Below, piece after piece: positions 24,165 to 35,374 of a stretch of 64,000 nt of DNA. Source of the DNA: Zhengitettix transpicula (taxonomy: Eukaryota; Arthropoda; Insecta; Orthoptera; Tetrigidae); NCBI GenBank assembly GCA_037074705.1, contig CM073590.1, positions 6,074,001 through 6,138,000 of the forward strand, written 5' to 3'. A model generated the notes under the pieces. It made no database searches. It had not been told where the DNA came from and worked only from the letters and a program-made list of their open reading frames with translations. How positions within the stretch are numbered: the stretch's first letter is position 1; the number at the start of each line of letters is the position of its first letter. The translations under genes and the position numbers were made by a program.

Positions 24165-24290
24165 CGTCTTCGTAAGGTGTTACTCCATGTCGCTTATTCA
24201 CTCTACCTGGCCCCTTCCGACTACCACCTGTTTTCGTCGATTGACCACGCGCTCGCTGAGCAGTACTTTTTTATTCTTGGAAACAACGTA
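24165..24290 (+). mobile_element. mariner transposase fragment (third catalytic Asp region)
   Basis: Nearly the same DNA as 22235-22310 (CCATGTCGCTTATTCACTC, CTGGCCCCTTCCGACTACCA, CTGTTTTCGTCGAT). It encodes a mariner D3 region followed by HALAEQYF, the region after the third Asp in mos1-like elements. Only this short piece is present. Confidence 0.6.
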
Positions 24291-24584
24291 CCTAGGTGTG
24301 AGGTATCCTTGGGCTACACCCTGATGTTAAATTAATATTATTTATTAAAATAATATTCGTTATCTGGTAGCTGAGAGTAAGGAATCAACTTAAAATTAAC
24401 AGAAAACGAAGGCTGTTGCACCTTGGGATGAACGCAACACAGTGATACACTCAGACCTCAGACATCAATAGAGTTCAAATAATGTACTAGTGCAAACCAG
24501 GCTAGAAACGCTCCGCCACGACGCGTTCTACATCGACTAAACAGAAAATGGTATGAACTGGAGCTATAAACAAAACAATCAATA

Positions 24585-24840
24585 TTGAATAAGAAAGATA
24601 GCCAATTCAGACAAAAAAGAGGGAAATATAAATGCCACACAACGTATCTGGGATCCTTGTCCCTTTCGTCAGATGCTAAGAAGAGCCTAAAGAAACACAA
24701 CTGCACTTGTCAGGCTGACGAAAGGGACAAGGATCCCAGAGACGTTGTGTGGTATTTAAAACGCCCCCCCCCCCCATTTTTGTCTGAATTGTCTGTCTTC
24801 TTTTTCCAATCAGACGTAAATTTTTTCATTAAAAAAATCA
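24585..24840. repeat. Dispersed repeat family B, head-to-head inverted pair
   Basis: A minus-oriented copy (24585-24712) and a plus-oriented copy (24714-24840) meet at CAACTGCACTTGTCAG, forming a near-perfect imperfect palindrome of about 250 bp. The right half contains a 14-base C run. Each half carries the CTGACGAAAGGGACAA and GATCCCAG cores. The same arrangement occurs at 10555-10920, so the pair may be the real unit. Confidence 0.7.
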
Positions 24841-25164
24841 ATAACTTAACCCTTTAGACTTTACTACTAAGGAACAAGAATTGGGCTGTACCGTAATGCA
24901 TATATTCATATTACATTTTTAAAGATATAATCATAATATCAAATTTGAATAAAATAATAAAGTTCTCGTGTGAAAAATATTTTAAACAATTGTTCTTTAA
25001 TCATTCTTCAAATCATATATTGGTAGGATTTTCCTGATACTCAATGCATGGTATTCCGTGAAGAACGTTTGTCTTGTAATAATAACATAGATCAAAAACT
25101 GCCTCCGTACACTAAAAAATCATTGTCAAAACTCTCTTCTGAACAGAACGATATTTTTTTATAG

Positions 25165-25425
25165 TTACAGACTACATGAGGGCAATCCACATGGTGTGGA
25201 AACTCCCCTTTAATAGCATAGGAACGGATTTGAAAGGGGGAAAACGGCAGGGTAGAGAAAGGACAAACCCTGGAAAACCTGCATCAGGTAGGTCGGGCAT
25301 TTGGTACTTGCCCCACGCCCTTCCGATGGCGGGAGAGGGGTTTGCTATGGAGACGCAGCATTCCCTTCTCCGTGCCGCGACCAGTTTAGGAGGCAGCTGG
25401 CCGACTGTTCCAATTTAGACCATGC
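25165..25425 (-). repeat. Dispersed repeat family A, internally deleted copy
   Basis: Begins (plus reading) ACAGACTACATGAGGGCAAT and ends GGCAGCTGGCCGACTGTTCC. The middle block holding the CCGGGTAGGATCC sequence is missing. Confidence 0.65.
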
Positions 25426-25439
25426 AATACACCTACTAG

Positions 25440-26640
25440 CGTGTCAATAAATATTTGAACAAGGTTTCTCACCGAAAGAACATCGATTAATATCGGAGAA
25501 CGAACAAGTTCATTCACACACATATATATTTAAGTCTGGATTTATGAACGACGTATAGGCAATGAGCTTTTTTAGAGAAATGAGTTGGTTGAAAGTCTCG
25601 ATAATCACCCCGACTATAATCTGTTTTCAATATTAATCTATAGAAATTAAACGGCAGAAATTAGAGCCACGCCAATTTTACTTTTTTATCAATTTTTACA
25701 TTTTTTAAAAAAACTATTTTTTTAGTAAGCATATTACTACTTGATTATCAGTCGTCCTTACTGCATGCTTATTAACGTTGGGCTCTGTTTGAGGAAAGTA
25801 TAAACATTTGGGATTAATTTTCTTTAGTCCGTTACTTATAGCATATTGTTCTATCGTACGCTTTATGGAGTTAATAGTGCTTGTAATTTCTATGCTTTAT
25901 GTATAAGATGATAAACCATCAAGTATTGATTAGTAAATCGAATTATCTGGTTAAAGTGGGTGGCACATAGCATTACAAATAGATGACGAAACAGAAACAG
26001 AGGAGTTATAACTTTTCCAGATAGTTCGAGACAATTTAAGATAATCACAATAGAAAATTACCATCATATATTTTTCTGTAACACGAACGAATTCCCTGCT
26101 AAATTGATTAAAATCAGGTCCGCATACTGGCATTTTGTCTTAAGGAAGCGAATGACACTTCGATATTGTTAAAAATGTCTGTTCAAAATATTTTTAAAAA
26201 ATTTAATCGTAAACGGCCCGCTCGTTTTCATGCTAAAAGCGAGAAAAATCAGTACATTTAACGTGCAAAACACAGACAGAAATTTTGATTATATCAGTTT
26301 CCGGTCTCATAATTCCTAATGAACGTAAATACATATTTTCCTTAGACATCGAAATATTTTATTCACATTTAAATTGTTTAACGCTTCCTACACTAACAAA
26401 AACGTTATCATTATTTATAATAATAAGATCATCACATTTATTTTAAATAAATGGTTCAGTTTATTCTGTGAAATAAAGTTTTCGTATTCATCAAAGTTAC
26501 GTGCCAAATCATTTTTAATTTTCGAAAGCATTTTATTGACTAAAATCGCATTATTATTATTATAATTGAATTTAATAGTTTTTTCTGGTGATTCACGCTT
26601 AATTTTTCATATGTAGAAAAATTCTTCTCTACTTTATGAT
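25440..26640. other. AT-rich stretch, no gene recognised
   Basis: There is no exon or recognisable repeat. Short AT-biased frames only (25951-26133, 26374-26565). Confidence 0.5.
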
Positions 26641-26644
26641 GAAC

Positions 26645-27480
26645 TAGCTGGGTTCCCAGCGTTGCCCGTGTACTTATTTATATAAACCCAAAAAAGTATT
26701 TAATTCTATATTAATCTTTAGTCCAGAAGTGATTTAACTTAAATCTTACTGTTCCTAGTTCCATTCATACTTTCGACCTATAGTGCATTAATTGAACAGC
26801 TATAAAATACATTTATTGCATCAATTCCAACAAACATACCTCCGAATTTCTTCTCAGTCTTCAACCATTAGGAAAGATTAAATTGATGAAATTGTTAGCT
26901 AGTTATAAACAAATAGTCGCCATATTGGAGTCACCAATATGACACGAAAATTAACTTTACATTGCCCGCGAGGATCGTAAAGTATTTCGCATTATTTTGT
27001 TATTGTCATTCGTTGAAGTATTGATGGATAAAATTATATCTTTTTATTCAATGAATATTTATGCTATATTTCATTACAGAAAAAGGAACTATTTCCTTTG
27101 TTCGTCGCGTAGTAACGTCTCTCCATCGCGTGACGTCATGGTATCCTGACGCGCAGTAACTCAACACAAAATGATACATTTTTTATTTATAAATCTTTCC
27201 ATCTTTATGCTACGGGTTACTCACCCGCACGCTTACCGTTTCTCGTGTTTTGAAGAATATGTTTTTTTTGTTCTTGTTCGAACCGGGAACCTAACCCAGA
27301 ACCTCCTGTTAGTAGGCGGTGCTTTTACCAATGAGTTATCCTGATTCACTCGCGGTCTAATGGTAGCTTTCTCTATCCGTTGTATTAACCTGAAGCCCAA
27401 TTTTTGTTCCAATCTGTCCACGCGTTTAAATCTTAATAAAAATTAACGTAAATCCATACATACATGTAAATATACATCCT
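26645..27480 (+). repeat. Dispersed repeat family E, copy 2, with nested SINE
   Basis: Begins ACTAGCTGGGTTCCCAGCGT, a phrase of a type widely found at one end of insect repeats. It runs to GTCCACGCGTTTA and an ACATACATG tail near 27470. A tRNA-derived SINE (27240-27400, minus strand) interrupts it. The family is unidentified. Confidence 0.4.
27240..27400 (-). repeat. tRNA-derived SINE, copy 1
   Basis: The minus strand reads a head module (ATACAACGGATAGAGAAAGC...ATTAGACCGCGAG), then GGATAACTCATTGGTAAAAG (A-box-like), then GGTTCCCGGTTCGAAC (B-box-like). The spacing and boxes are those of a tRNA-derived pol III promoter. The anticodon region does not make a convincing functional tRNA, and a second copy with the same head exists at 28746-28900, so this is a SINE. 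Confidence 0.65.
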
Positions 27481-27830
27481 TTTTTTATTATATAAGATTT
27501 AGAAACACACAAATTAAATCGAAAAGGAATTTTATGCATTAGTAATTTGTGAATAAGTTGAGCACCAAATTGTTATTTTCACACTAGTTATATACTGCCC
27601 AATTTCTCTATGTAGGACTAATTTCACTTAGTCCTTGTCGCTTTCCCAGCCTGTCCTCTTCGTCGCTTATTAATCCTTGTTTTCGAGTTCAGATTATCCG
27701 TCGATTTCTCTCCTCAGAAAATTCAGTTTTTTATATATTCAATAGCGCCTTTTCGTTTTACATCCCGCTAAGCTGTTTCCGGTGCCTTTCTTCATATGTT
27801 TAACAGAGGTTTTATTAACTTTGCATTTAC

Positions 27831-28023
27831 CTCTGAGAGTGGCTCCCAGCGTGAAGACAGCCAGGGTGACGAGGCAAGAACCCACGACGGACGGGATGCG
27901 CGCCCACACCTTCTCCATCTGCACCTGGTACTTTTCCATCCACCTGACGGCCATGGGATCGAAGCTCTCCGGGGTCGGAGGAGAGACCCCATTGCTGTTC
28001 TTGATACGCTTTCTAGCAGTCAT
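27831..28023 (-). CDS. Exon 1 of a membrane protein gene (possibly fatty acid hydroxylase/sterol desaturase-like)
   Basis: The ATG is at 28021-28023. The exon has 64 codons plus one base and ends AGAG|GTAAAT, a good donor. It is strikingly GC- and CpG-rich inside an AT-rich region, as expected of a first coding exon near a promoter. It starts MTARKRIKNSNGVS, a basic head with no signal peptide, and has one hydrophobic helix at about residues 44-62 (VVGSCLVTLAVFTLGA). The phase-1 end joins exactly to the exon at 3870-4060 (the split codon becomes Gly65), giving an intron of ~23.8 kb full of transposons. Further exons must lie beyond the left edge. The exon call is firm. Joining it to 3870-4060 rests on phase, strand and continuity of a membrane protein. 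The enzyme family is tentative. Confidence 0.75.
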
Positions 28024-28029
28024 GATACA

Positions 28030-28440
28030 GCACTCGCGTGCGAAACGATTTTCCTGCGTTTATAGACGAGGCGATAAGGGACCGTCCAGAGTCCGTAACT
28101 ATATCGCAACAATATGGACAACTTGTTCATGAGAAAAAGTATCGAGTGTTTTTGATTGAGTTAGATAAGGTCAATAATATTTGGCTGTTATTTGTTTGGT
28201 CTTTGGTCAGTGATTCAACTTCTGTAATGAATAATGTACAAAGACAACACTTGAATTAGACGTTTTCACTAAATCCTTTAAAGCTGAGATGGATAGCGAC
28301 CATGATAAGGCACTCTAACGCATAAACTACAGGGACGGATCACAAATTAGACAAAGCAGGCAGTTTCCTAGCGGTATCATGAGAGCCTGTAACAATTAAA
28401 CTCACACCATAGAAAAAAAATCTCTGTAAATAGCAAAAAA
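28030..28440. other. Putative promoter/5' UTR side of the membrane-protein gene, no other feature
   Basis: The 100 bp just upstream of the ATG keep moderate CpG content, consistent with a 5' UTR and promoter. No TATA box or unambiguous initiator was identified. Beyond about 28130 the sequence is ordinary AT-rich DNA. Confidence 0.3.
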
Positions 28441-28444
28441 ATTT

Positions 28445-28745
28445 TATTTAGAGTGACAGGCTAAATGAGTGGCAACTCCCCTTTAATAGCATATGAAGGG
28501 ATTTCAAAGGGGGCATGCGGGGTGTTAGAGGAAGCTAGCCAAGGACCGCGGTCTATGGTTTAAGGATCCTACCCGGCATTCGCCTAAAAGTGATGCAGGA
28601 CAAACCCTAGAAAACCTGCATTAGGTAGGTCGGGCATTGGGTACTTGTCCCACGCCCTTCCGTGAGCGGTAGAGAGGTTTGCTGTACGGACGCAACATTC
28701 CATTCACCTTTCCTCGACCAGTTTAGGAACTGGCCAACTGTTCCA
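28445..28745 (-). repeat. Dispersed repeat family A, copy abutting a SINE
   Basis: In plus reading it starts TTTAGAGTGACAGGCTAAAT and ends AGGAACTGGCCAACTGTTCC. It is truncated at the family's 5' side exactly where the SINE tail (28746-28900) begins. Confidence 0.7.
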
Positions 28746-28900
28746 ATGTTTTTTGTTGTTGTTACGTTTTTAGAGTAAACCTCGACCGAACCGGGAATCG
28801 AACCCAAAACCTCTGATTAGTAGGTGATGCTCTTAGCAATGAGTTATCCTGTTTTACTCACGGTCTAATGCTAGCTTTCTCTATCCGTTGTATTGAAAAT
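28746..28900 (-). repeat. tRNA-derived SINE, copy 2
   Basis: The minus strand reads the ATACAACGGATAGAGAAAGC head, then GGATAACTCATTGCTAAGAG (A box region) and GGGTTCGATTCCCGG (an excellent B box and T-loop), then an A-rich tail TTTACTCTAAAAACG. The tail phrase TTACTCTAAAAA is also the 3' end of family A, hinting that both families use the same reverse transcriptase. Confidence 0.7.
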
Positions 28901-29109
28901 TTACTAAATCAAATTCTTTACAACATAAATTTAATACTTCCATGAAGAATGGATATTTTGTGTAAATTGAAACTGAATTAACAGATTTAGATTCTAGTAT
29001 TAATTTGTATTTAGCTTGTTTATGTAAATAACATGTTAAAGCTATGACATTAGCTTACAGATTAAAATGTAATCTGATTGCTGATAAATAAAATATATTT
29101 TTAAAAAGT

Positions 29110-30018
29110 AGCTTGTCATTAGTTAACAGTTTTATTTTACAGTAATGGAAATTCACTACTTTTTGCTCATATAATTGTCACGTTTTTGTCCTGGAGTACA
29201 ACAGACAACATTGACGTTTACAAATACCGATTTTGTATTTTGATGACCCAAAATCATTTAGTCCCGAATTTTTCGTTGAAGTATCCAGAGGGTAAGACTA
29301 TATCTAAATTTAATGTGCATGGAGGAGTCGATATAAAAGTACTATATCCATTAATTGAGCGAACAACTAAAAATGATAATATTAAAATTCCGGAGGAAGG
29401 TGCAGATTATTCATAACCCAGAGTTAAATTTGGACCAGAGTACCACACAGCATTATGGTAAAATGTTACAAAAGTGCATAAGTTTTGATAGATCCAGGCG
29501 AGTGTTAAAATCCGGATCTATATTTTTCAAATTCAACCATAATATTACCTGGACTTATTTACAATTTCCATGTTTTATCGCTGACGTGCTTCTGGAGTAC
29601 AAGTTAATAGAAATCATGTACTCTACGTCATATAAACTTTTCATGTCGATAGATTATCTGATTGGAATTTTTTCAAAACGTAATAATTGCACTCAGCTAG
29701 TGCTGGTCATTGATTATGAATACACAGACATTAATAACCAAATCGATAGATATTTGGAAGTTCATTTCAGAAAATAACAGAAATATTGGATCAAATTTCT
29801 CCAGCGTGTGGTATATGTGGCCTAGTTTATTTCGCCGCATTGATTACCTTTCCGAGGCGATACTGAAATCCTTGGTTCGCGAAATAGTGGCAACTACTTT
29901 GGTATTTTTGATATACATGCAGAGTACTGACCTTTCAGTAGGTTTCATTCAGCCAAATACAGTAAACTTTGGATTGAAAATCTTATTATTTATTTTCCAA
30001 ACTTTTATGAAGAGGTGA
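29110..30018 (+). other. Unexplained coding-like stretch (three staggered open frames)
   Basis: Three plus-strand frames follow one another with overlap: about 29140-29416, 29355-29777 (140 codons) and 29710-30018 (102 codons). Each runs out near where the next takes over. This is the pattern of one long coding region broken by two frameshifts. The first contains ISKFNVHGGVDIKVLYPL; the second contains FNHNITWTYLQFPCFIADV and QLVLVIDYEYTDINNQIDRY; the third ends with a hydrophobic stretch, TTLVFLIYM. I do not recognise the family. It could be a decayed transposon, an old viral insertion or chance. The length in AT-rich DNA argues mildly against chance. Confidence 0.35.
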
Positions 30019-30029
30019 TTGAAATAATT

Positions 30030-30620
30030 GCGAAGTTATCATAGAAGCAATTAAAAGAAATGACTTATTATTCTCTAGTCTTTGATTCGGCACCAGACAT
30101 GTCTCAAGTATGTCATTTAACAATACTGATGATATATGTTAAACCGTCTCACATTCATGCTTATAGACAGTCACGCCCGAAAAGCGCTTGTCACAGACGA
30201 ATTTAACTTGTTAAATAAATATGACAACAGGGCAGACAATGTGTCACATCATTTTTAAGATGTATCGGAAATGTCAGGCTGCCACAGTGATCATCAATAT
30301 GATATTTGTTATACAAACTATTTGCCACTTATATTCCGTGTGCAACACACTAACTTAACTTAGTTCGATTGAGCGCCGTTGACAGCCGCATTTTCTTTGG
30401 ATTTCTTTAGGCACAGTAAAACTTTTTCCAGCCTCAACTTGTTGATACGCCTTCATCACGTTAATCACTGTGACCGAGGAATCCGCACTCTAGTTCCCAA
30501 ACAGTAATTAACTCAACGTGGAGCGTCAGAGCCTTATCCAATTTTCAGAGTGGTTTGCTAACGATTTCTAAGGATGCGAATCAGAAGTCAGAGTAATCCA
30601 CTAAAACAAAAAAGAGAAGA
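30030..30620. other. No gene recognised
   Basis: Moderate base composition around 30360-30600, with no recognisable domain or repeat. Confidence 0.4.
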
Positions 30621-30624
30621 AGAA

Positions 30625-30960
30625 TTAGACAGGCTATGTATAGGGCAATCCACGTAGTGGCATCTCCCCTCTAATACCAAAGGAAAGGTAGAGTAAAGAT
30701 AGTCATGGACTTAACTAAGGCCTCCAGGATGTAGTTTTAAGTATCCTACGCAGGAATATGCCTAAAAGTGATGCAGAAAAAACCCTAAAGAAACCTGCAT
30801 CAGGTAGGTCGGGCATTTGGTAGTTGTCCCACGACCTTCCCATGGTGGGAGAGGGGTTTGCCTCGACTTAATTTAGGAGGCAGCTGACCGACTATTCCAA
30901 TTGGAATAGCAGACACAACTCTTACCGTATGTCCAAGGTCTTAACTGACCTAGGTGCCAA
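30625..30960 (-). repeat. Dispersed repeat family A, copy
   Basis: GACAGGCTATGTATAGGGCA through GCTGACCGACTATTCC to AGGTCTTAACTGACC. It carries all the internal landmarks of the family but is more diverged. A tail-only fragment lies at about 31085-31165. Confidence 0.65.
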
Positions 30961-31184
30961 AGAGAGAAGAAGTCATCTCCGAAGGTAATCCTCTCCCCCC
31001 CCCCCTCCCAACGGGTCTCTCCGGGATGGTACACCTGTGGGCTGGCTCCCTAATTTTCGAGAAGAAAGGAAGAAGAAGGTGTAGACAGGCTATATATAGG
31101 GTAATCCACATAGTGGCCACTCCCCTCTTACAGCAAAGTCTTTGGAACTGGTAGACAGGTAGAGGAAGGTAGCTAAGGGTATTT

Positions 31185-31570
31185 TTTAGAGTAACAGGAT
31201 ACATAAGCGTAATCCACGTAGTGGCAAAGGGAGGGATTTTAAAGGGGAAAGCGAAAGGGTAGAGGAAGGTAGCCAAGGATTAACTAGCCCCCCCCCCCCC
31301 GGGCTATGGTTTAAGGATCCTACCCGGCATTCGCCGAGAAGTAATGCAGAACAAACCCTAGAAAACCTGCATCAGGTAGGTCGGGCATTTAGTACTTGTC
31401 CCACGCCCGTCCGATTGCAGGAGAGGAATTTTCTGAGGGGCCGCAGCATTCCCTTCTCCATTCCTCGACCAGTTTAGGAGGTAGCTGGCCGACTGTTCCA
31501 ATGGGAACAGAGAACAACTCTTACTGACCCTGGAACATACACCTCTCAAACCAGGCCGAGGGGTTGCCAA
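31185..31570 (-). repeat. Dispersed repeat family A, near full-length copy
   Basis: In plus reading it starts TTTTTAGAGTAACAGGATAC and ends CTCAAACCAGGCCGAGGGG. It contains a C homopolymer of more than ten bases near 31288, where other copies have CCCCCGGGC. Confidence 0.7.
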
Positions 31571-31659
31571 TTGCTTGTTTAAATAAATGTCTATGAAGAA
31601 AAAGGCATAATTTTCGACAACAACCCTCGTCTGTGTTAACGCAGTTAACACTTTACTTT

Positions 31660-32950
31660 AAAGTGCTGCAATAGAACTTTCAAATGTCGTTCATCATCTA
31701 AAATCATTCATAAATTTATTAAAGTCGCATAGAGAAATAAATCCAGTAACAATATTTGGGTGCGGATCAGGGCAAACGTAAACGTGTCAGAAACCAACAT
31801 TTTTACATTGGCGATGCTAAATACAGTACTTCGAGAAGAAGAAAAATTTGGGATTTAAATCTACTAATAATATTGGACAAGATAAACGTAGTTCTTTATA
31901 AACTTTTAAAAGCTTATAAGATACTGCAACCACTGTTAATTTTTCTTAGTGACTTCCCTTTTAAGGTTGACGCATAATATATAAGTGAGGAGGCCTTAAG
32001 ATTTATAAAATAATTCACGTGTAAAGTTGATTCCAATAGTAGTTTTGCGACATAAGAAAGAAAACGGTGAATCCAACATCCATAAAAGTCTAATAAAAAC
32101 GAATAAGAATTACTGCAATCAACATTTTTAAACGTTATGATATTACTCGATGATGACCATCAATTCCACTGTCCAAAGATCATTTACAACATTAAAATTA
32201 TAACATAATTGTCATCTATCGTCGATTGTCCATGAGAGATTAACGTCACTGACTATACTGGAAAGGAAGTGACATTTAGGCATATAAAGTGTGTTAAATA
32301 ATTTTGTAATTACTCAGTCTTTCGGTTAACTGTTCAAGTACTGACACATCCAATATTTTGTTCACAAGCAATTCTGAGAACTTTCATCTGAAATTGGACT
32401 GTTTCAATAATCCTTGTAAGTCTTCTTTGCTTCCCATCTTTGTATATGAGAACTTCAATATTTACTACGGACCGTCTTCTATGGTCGGGGTGTCATATAG
32501 CAACGTCCTCCGCAGACGTCTCGCCTACAAGTAACGTATTAGAATCGTTACACACGGTAAGCAGAAAGCACATTATATCGTTACAAATACAATATCGTCT
32601 CGAACAACAAGATGATCTGCTGCCATGAGTAATCTCTCTACAAGAACCTCGGATTAATTTTCCCAATAACTGCAAAGTTGTGTATAAAAGCAAATGATTA
32701 AACTATGTTTTACAATTATGATGATTAATATTTTTTTTACAACTGAAGTAAGGAGATGAAACAGTTATCTTAAGTTTTTGTGAACGATATTTGAAAAGAA
32801 GTTTCCCTTTGTTTGTCTTCACATAAATCATTTTTAATTTATTTGTGTATTAAACTAAGCCTTGTTCTCAAAGGCCGGCACATGTAAATCTTGTTTTTAT
32901 AGCAATGTTCGTGAATTTTAGATACGGAAGGTATTGTTTCATTTAGATTA
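31660..32950. other. AT-rich stretch, no gene recognised
   Basis: There is no exon or repeat. Overlapping short frames on both strands at 32440-32693 are unassigned. Confidence 0.45.
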
Positions 32951-32969
32951 TTTACTGAAATACGATATT

Positions 32970-33060
32970 GGACCTGATTTGATTTATTTTATTCCATTAG
33001 TGCTCGTGTGAGGAAATAGGATACGTCTATACATAAAATTATAATATAATAAACTGTAGA
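32970..33060 (-). mobile_element. LINE 3' end, third copy (short)
   Basis: In plus reading, GATTTATTTTATTCCATTAG, then GTGAGGAAATAGGATACG, is the reverse complement of the LINE 3' end at 17155-17205. The insertion is nearly all tail. Confidence 0.55.
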
Positions 33061-33069
33061 AACTTCAAA

Positions 33070-35350
33070 ACAATGCAACTATCAACTCTGATATAGAAAA
33101 TAGTTTAGAAAATGTCTTGTGAAACTACCTAATAGTTATACCTTGGTAGTGGATACCTAGAATTGACAAGTATAATATTTTGCAAATAACTGAACGCAGT
33201 GGTGGCTCGTGATTATTTTAAGTTATGTGCTACATCGCCTTTACGACTTTTACAGGGATAACTATGTGAAATAATAATACTACATGAGTGATAGTGTTAC
33301 CAATACTCTGACCCGACACGTAAAACGCTACATTTCTAATTCTGCCTACATAATTGCCAATAGTTTTTAAACGCGGAATAATTTTGCATTTCTAATCCAA
33401 AAGTATTTTTCCTTTGTAAATATTTTAAATAAAGTTAATTTCCGGAACAAGTCACTGAATAGGGTCGTGCGGTAGATTTCTGTACTATGAAAATACCTCT
33501 TAAATGTTGTTTAAAATAACCTTAGATTGTGATTTTTCCAAAAATGTACAAATATTAGTTTTGTTTTGAAAATATTAACTATTATAAAACAAGTATTTAT
33601 AATTAGTGAATAGTTGAAATTTATTTCGATTTCGTTGGTTATGTCTCCTGATGCGGGTGCCTCTCTGTGTCATTGCACGTGGAGCTGTTTCCTTGTGCTG
33701 TTAGGATTGTAGCACACAAGGCTAAGTTTGTTGAGCTTTACGCGTGACGCAGGGGGTTTAAAACGAATACAGCGCAAGCGCAGTTGTCAATAAAGTCCCA
33801 GATCCTGCGCTATCGAAGGGATAGCACTCATATGGCCATCTGGCTGCTTTGAGCGATGCGCCGCAAGGCGGGGAATTTAAATTCTTTTATATCGAAGCAT
33901 AGATTCGCAGTGTCAAATCACAATTATTATGAAGGTTCTTAAAATTGAGAAAAATTAATTCTTACTAAGTTTTAAAAAAAACTTTAAGTTTAAAAATATC
34001 ATTTATGACAATGAATTTCAAAGAATGATGAAACTACATACTGACTTTTATATTATTAGACCTACTTCGAAAGTGCCCCTTTGTCGGAGGCCAATAGTAA
34101 TGGAAATAACGGAGCCTGCCCCACGGTGTTCGGGTATTTATTTATATTTGGCCGGAAAGGGATTAAAATCAAGACTGATCTCTACAAGATTTAAACGGCA
34201 CCGAGAGTCACTGTTTTGAATCAATATATTCCCACGGGAGACTAACTTCAACTTAAACACTGACTAAAGTATTCTCCTTGTAGCGCCTACCCAAATTACG
34301 TACAAAAGAATTGTGAACTTGAAATTGTGAGGAATTGTGGAGTGCTTAGCCAGTGTTGGAGACTGGGGATCCGCTACAGGACAGCTGTTAGGTGACAAAG
34401 AAACACCAAATTTATTGTAAAGTGCCTTCGTTCCTGAACACTTTACACAGAAGACGGAAAGCTGTTTCTGAATAAATTCTGAAGCCACCCACTTTACGCT
34501 GTTGAAAAAGAGACTTATTAAATTTTATGCCAGAGCAATTTTCACATTGTCCTAGAAATGGCCATGAGTATGACATAATGCAAGGAAATGGTATGTGGTC
34601 CAAATAAATAGTATGGTAATGTCCAAGTGAGCAGCAGTTGAGGTGGAAATTGGTAGATTATAATAGTAAAATAAGAAGAATGGAGAAAAATGTAAGATAA
34701 GTATACTACTCTCTCATATAGCCTGTTACTAAAAAAAATAGGCACTGCTATGGGATGTCTTCACTCGAATGAAATCAACTAAAATTGAAGTACTGCAATG
34801 ACTTCTGTGATAATTTGTATGCAAACATGTAAATTGAGTTATTTTTATATGTACAGATTGAAACAGCACATCAAGTCATATGCCGTCGATCTAGAAATGT
34901 ATTAATTACAATTGCCGATACACAAGAAATCAACAAATCTGATTTGACTTGTTGAAAGAATATGTTATTGGACATTGTGATTTTAGTTCAGTCCACACCA
35001 ATTAAGGGAGGGATTTTTTCAATTGATAAGGTTTTAGTTGAATAAATTTGTATTAACAAGTAACTTTCATTCAATCTTTTTAAACAATGAAAATAAATTG
35101 TACAAAATTATCAATTCTCAGATATTTAGCTAATTTTACAACTCAGAAAACTTTGGTTCATATAAATTTAATGATGTGTTTTGAAAACCTGACTTTGCTC
35201 TGGAGAGCAAAATGAGCAATGCAATAGTAAAAAAAAAGTATGGCTTTGTCTGGTAAATTATTTAAATTTATACATTCTATACAAATTACAAGTAAAAATT
35301 ACAATAAATGCACATTTTTAATGAATGAACACATGTACAGGTGAGTAATG
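33070..35350. other. Between the two genes' repeats and Tace 3' end; no gene recognised
   Basis: CAGTGGTGGCTCGTGA at about 33198 looks like a hAT-type terminal repeat, but no inverted partner was found. A GC-rich patch at 33640-33880 holds no recognised gene. Minus-strand frames of 63-74 codons at 34264-34603 contain Cys-x-x-Cys pairs but no known domain. GCCTGTTACTAAAAA near 34720 is a tail scrap of family A. Confidence 0.35.
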
Positions 35351-35358
35351 ACAAATAC

Positions 35359-35364
35359 TTTATT
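35359..35364 (-). terminator. Candidate Tace polyadenylation signal AATAAA
   Basis: A canonical AATAAA on the minus strand, only 10 bases after the Tace stop codon. If used, the 3' UTR would be very short. Further sites downstream cannot be excluded. Confidence 0.35.
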
Positions 35365-35374
35365 TAATTGGTAT

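Noticed and set aside
27240..28900. Functional tRNA genes at the two tRNA-like segments
   Set aside because: The two copies share non-tRNA flanks, lack a convincing anticodon stem and end in SINE-like tails.
33198..33214. hAT terminal repeat CAGTGGTGGCTCGTGA
   Set aside because: No inverted partner or transposase found within a few kb.
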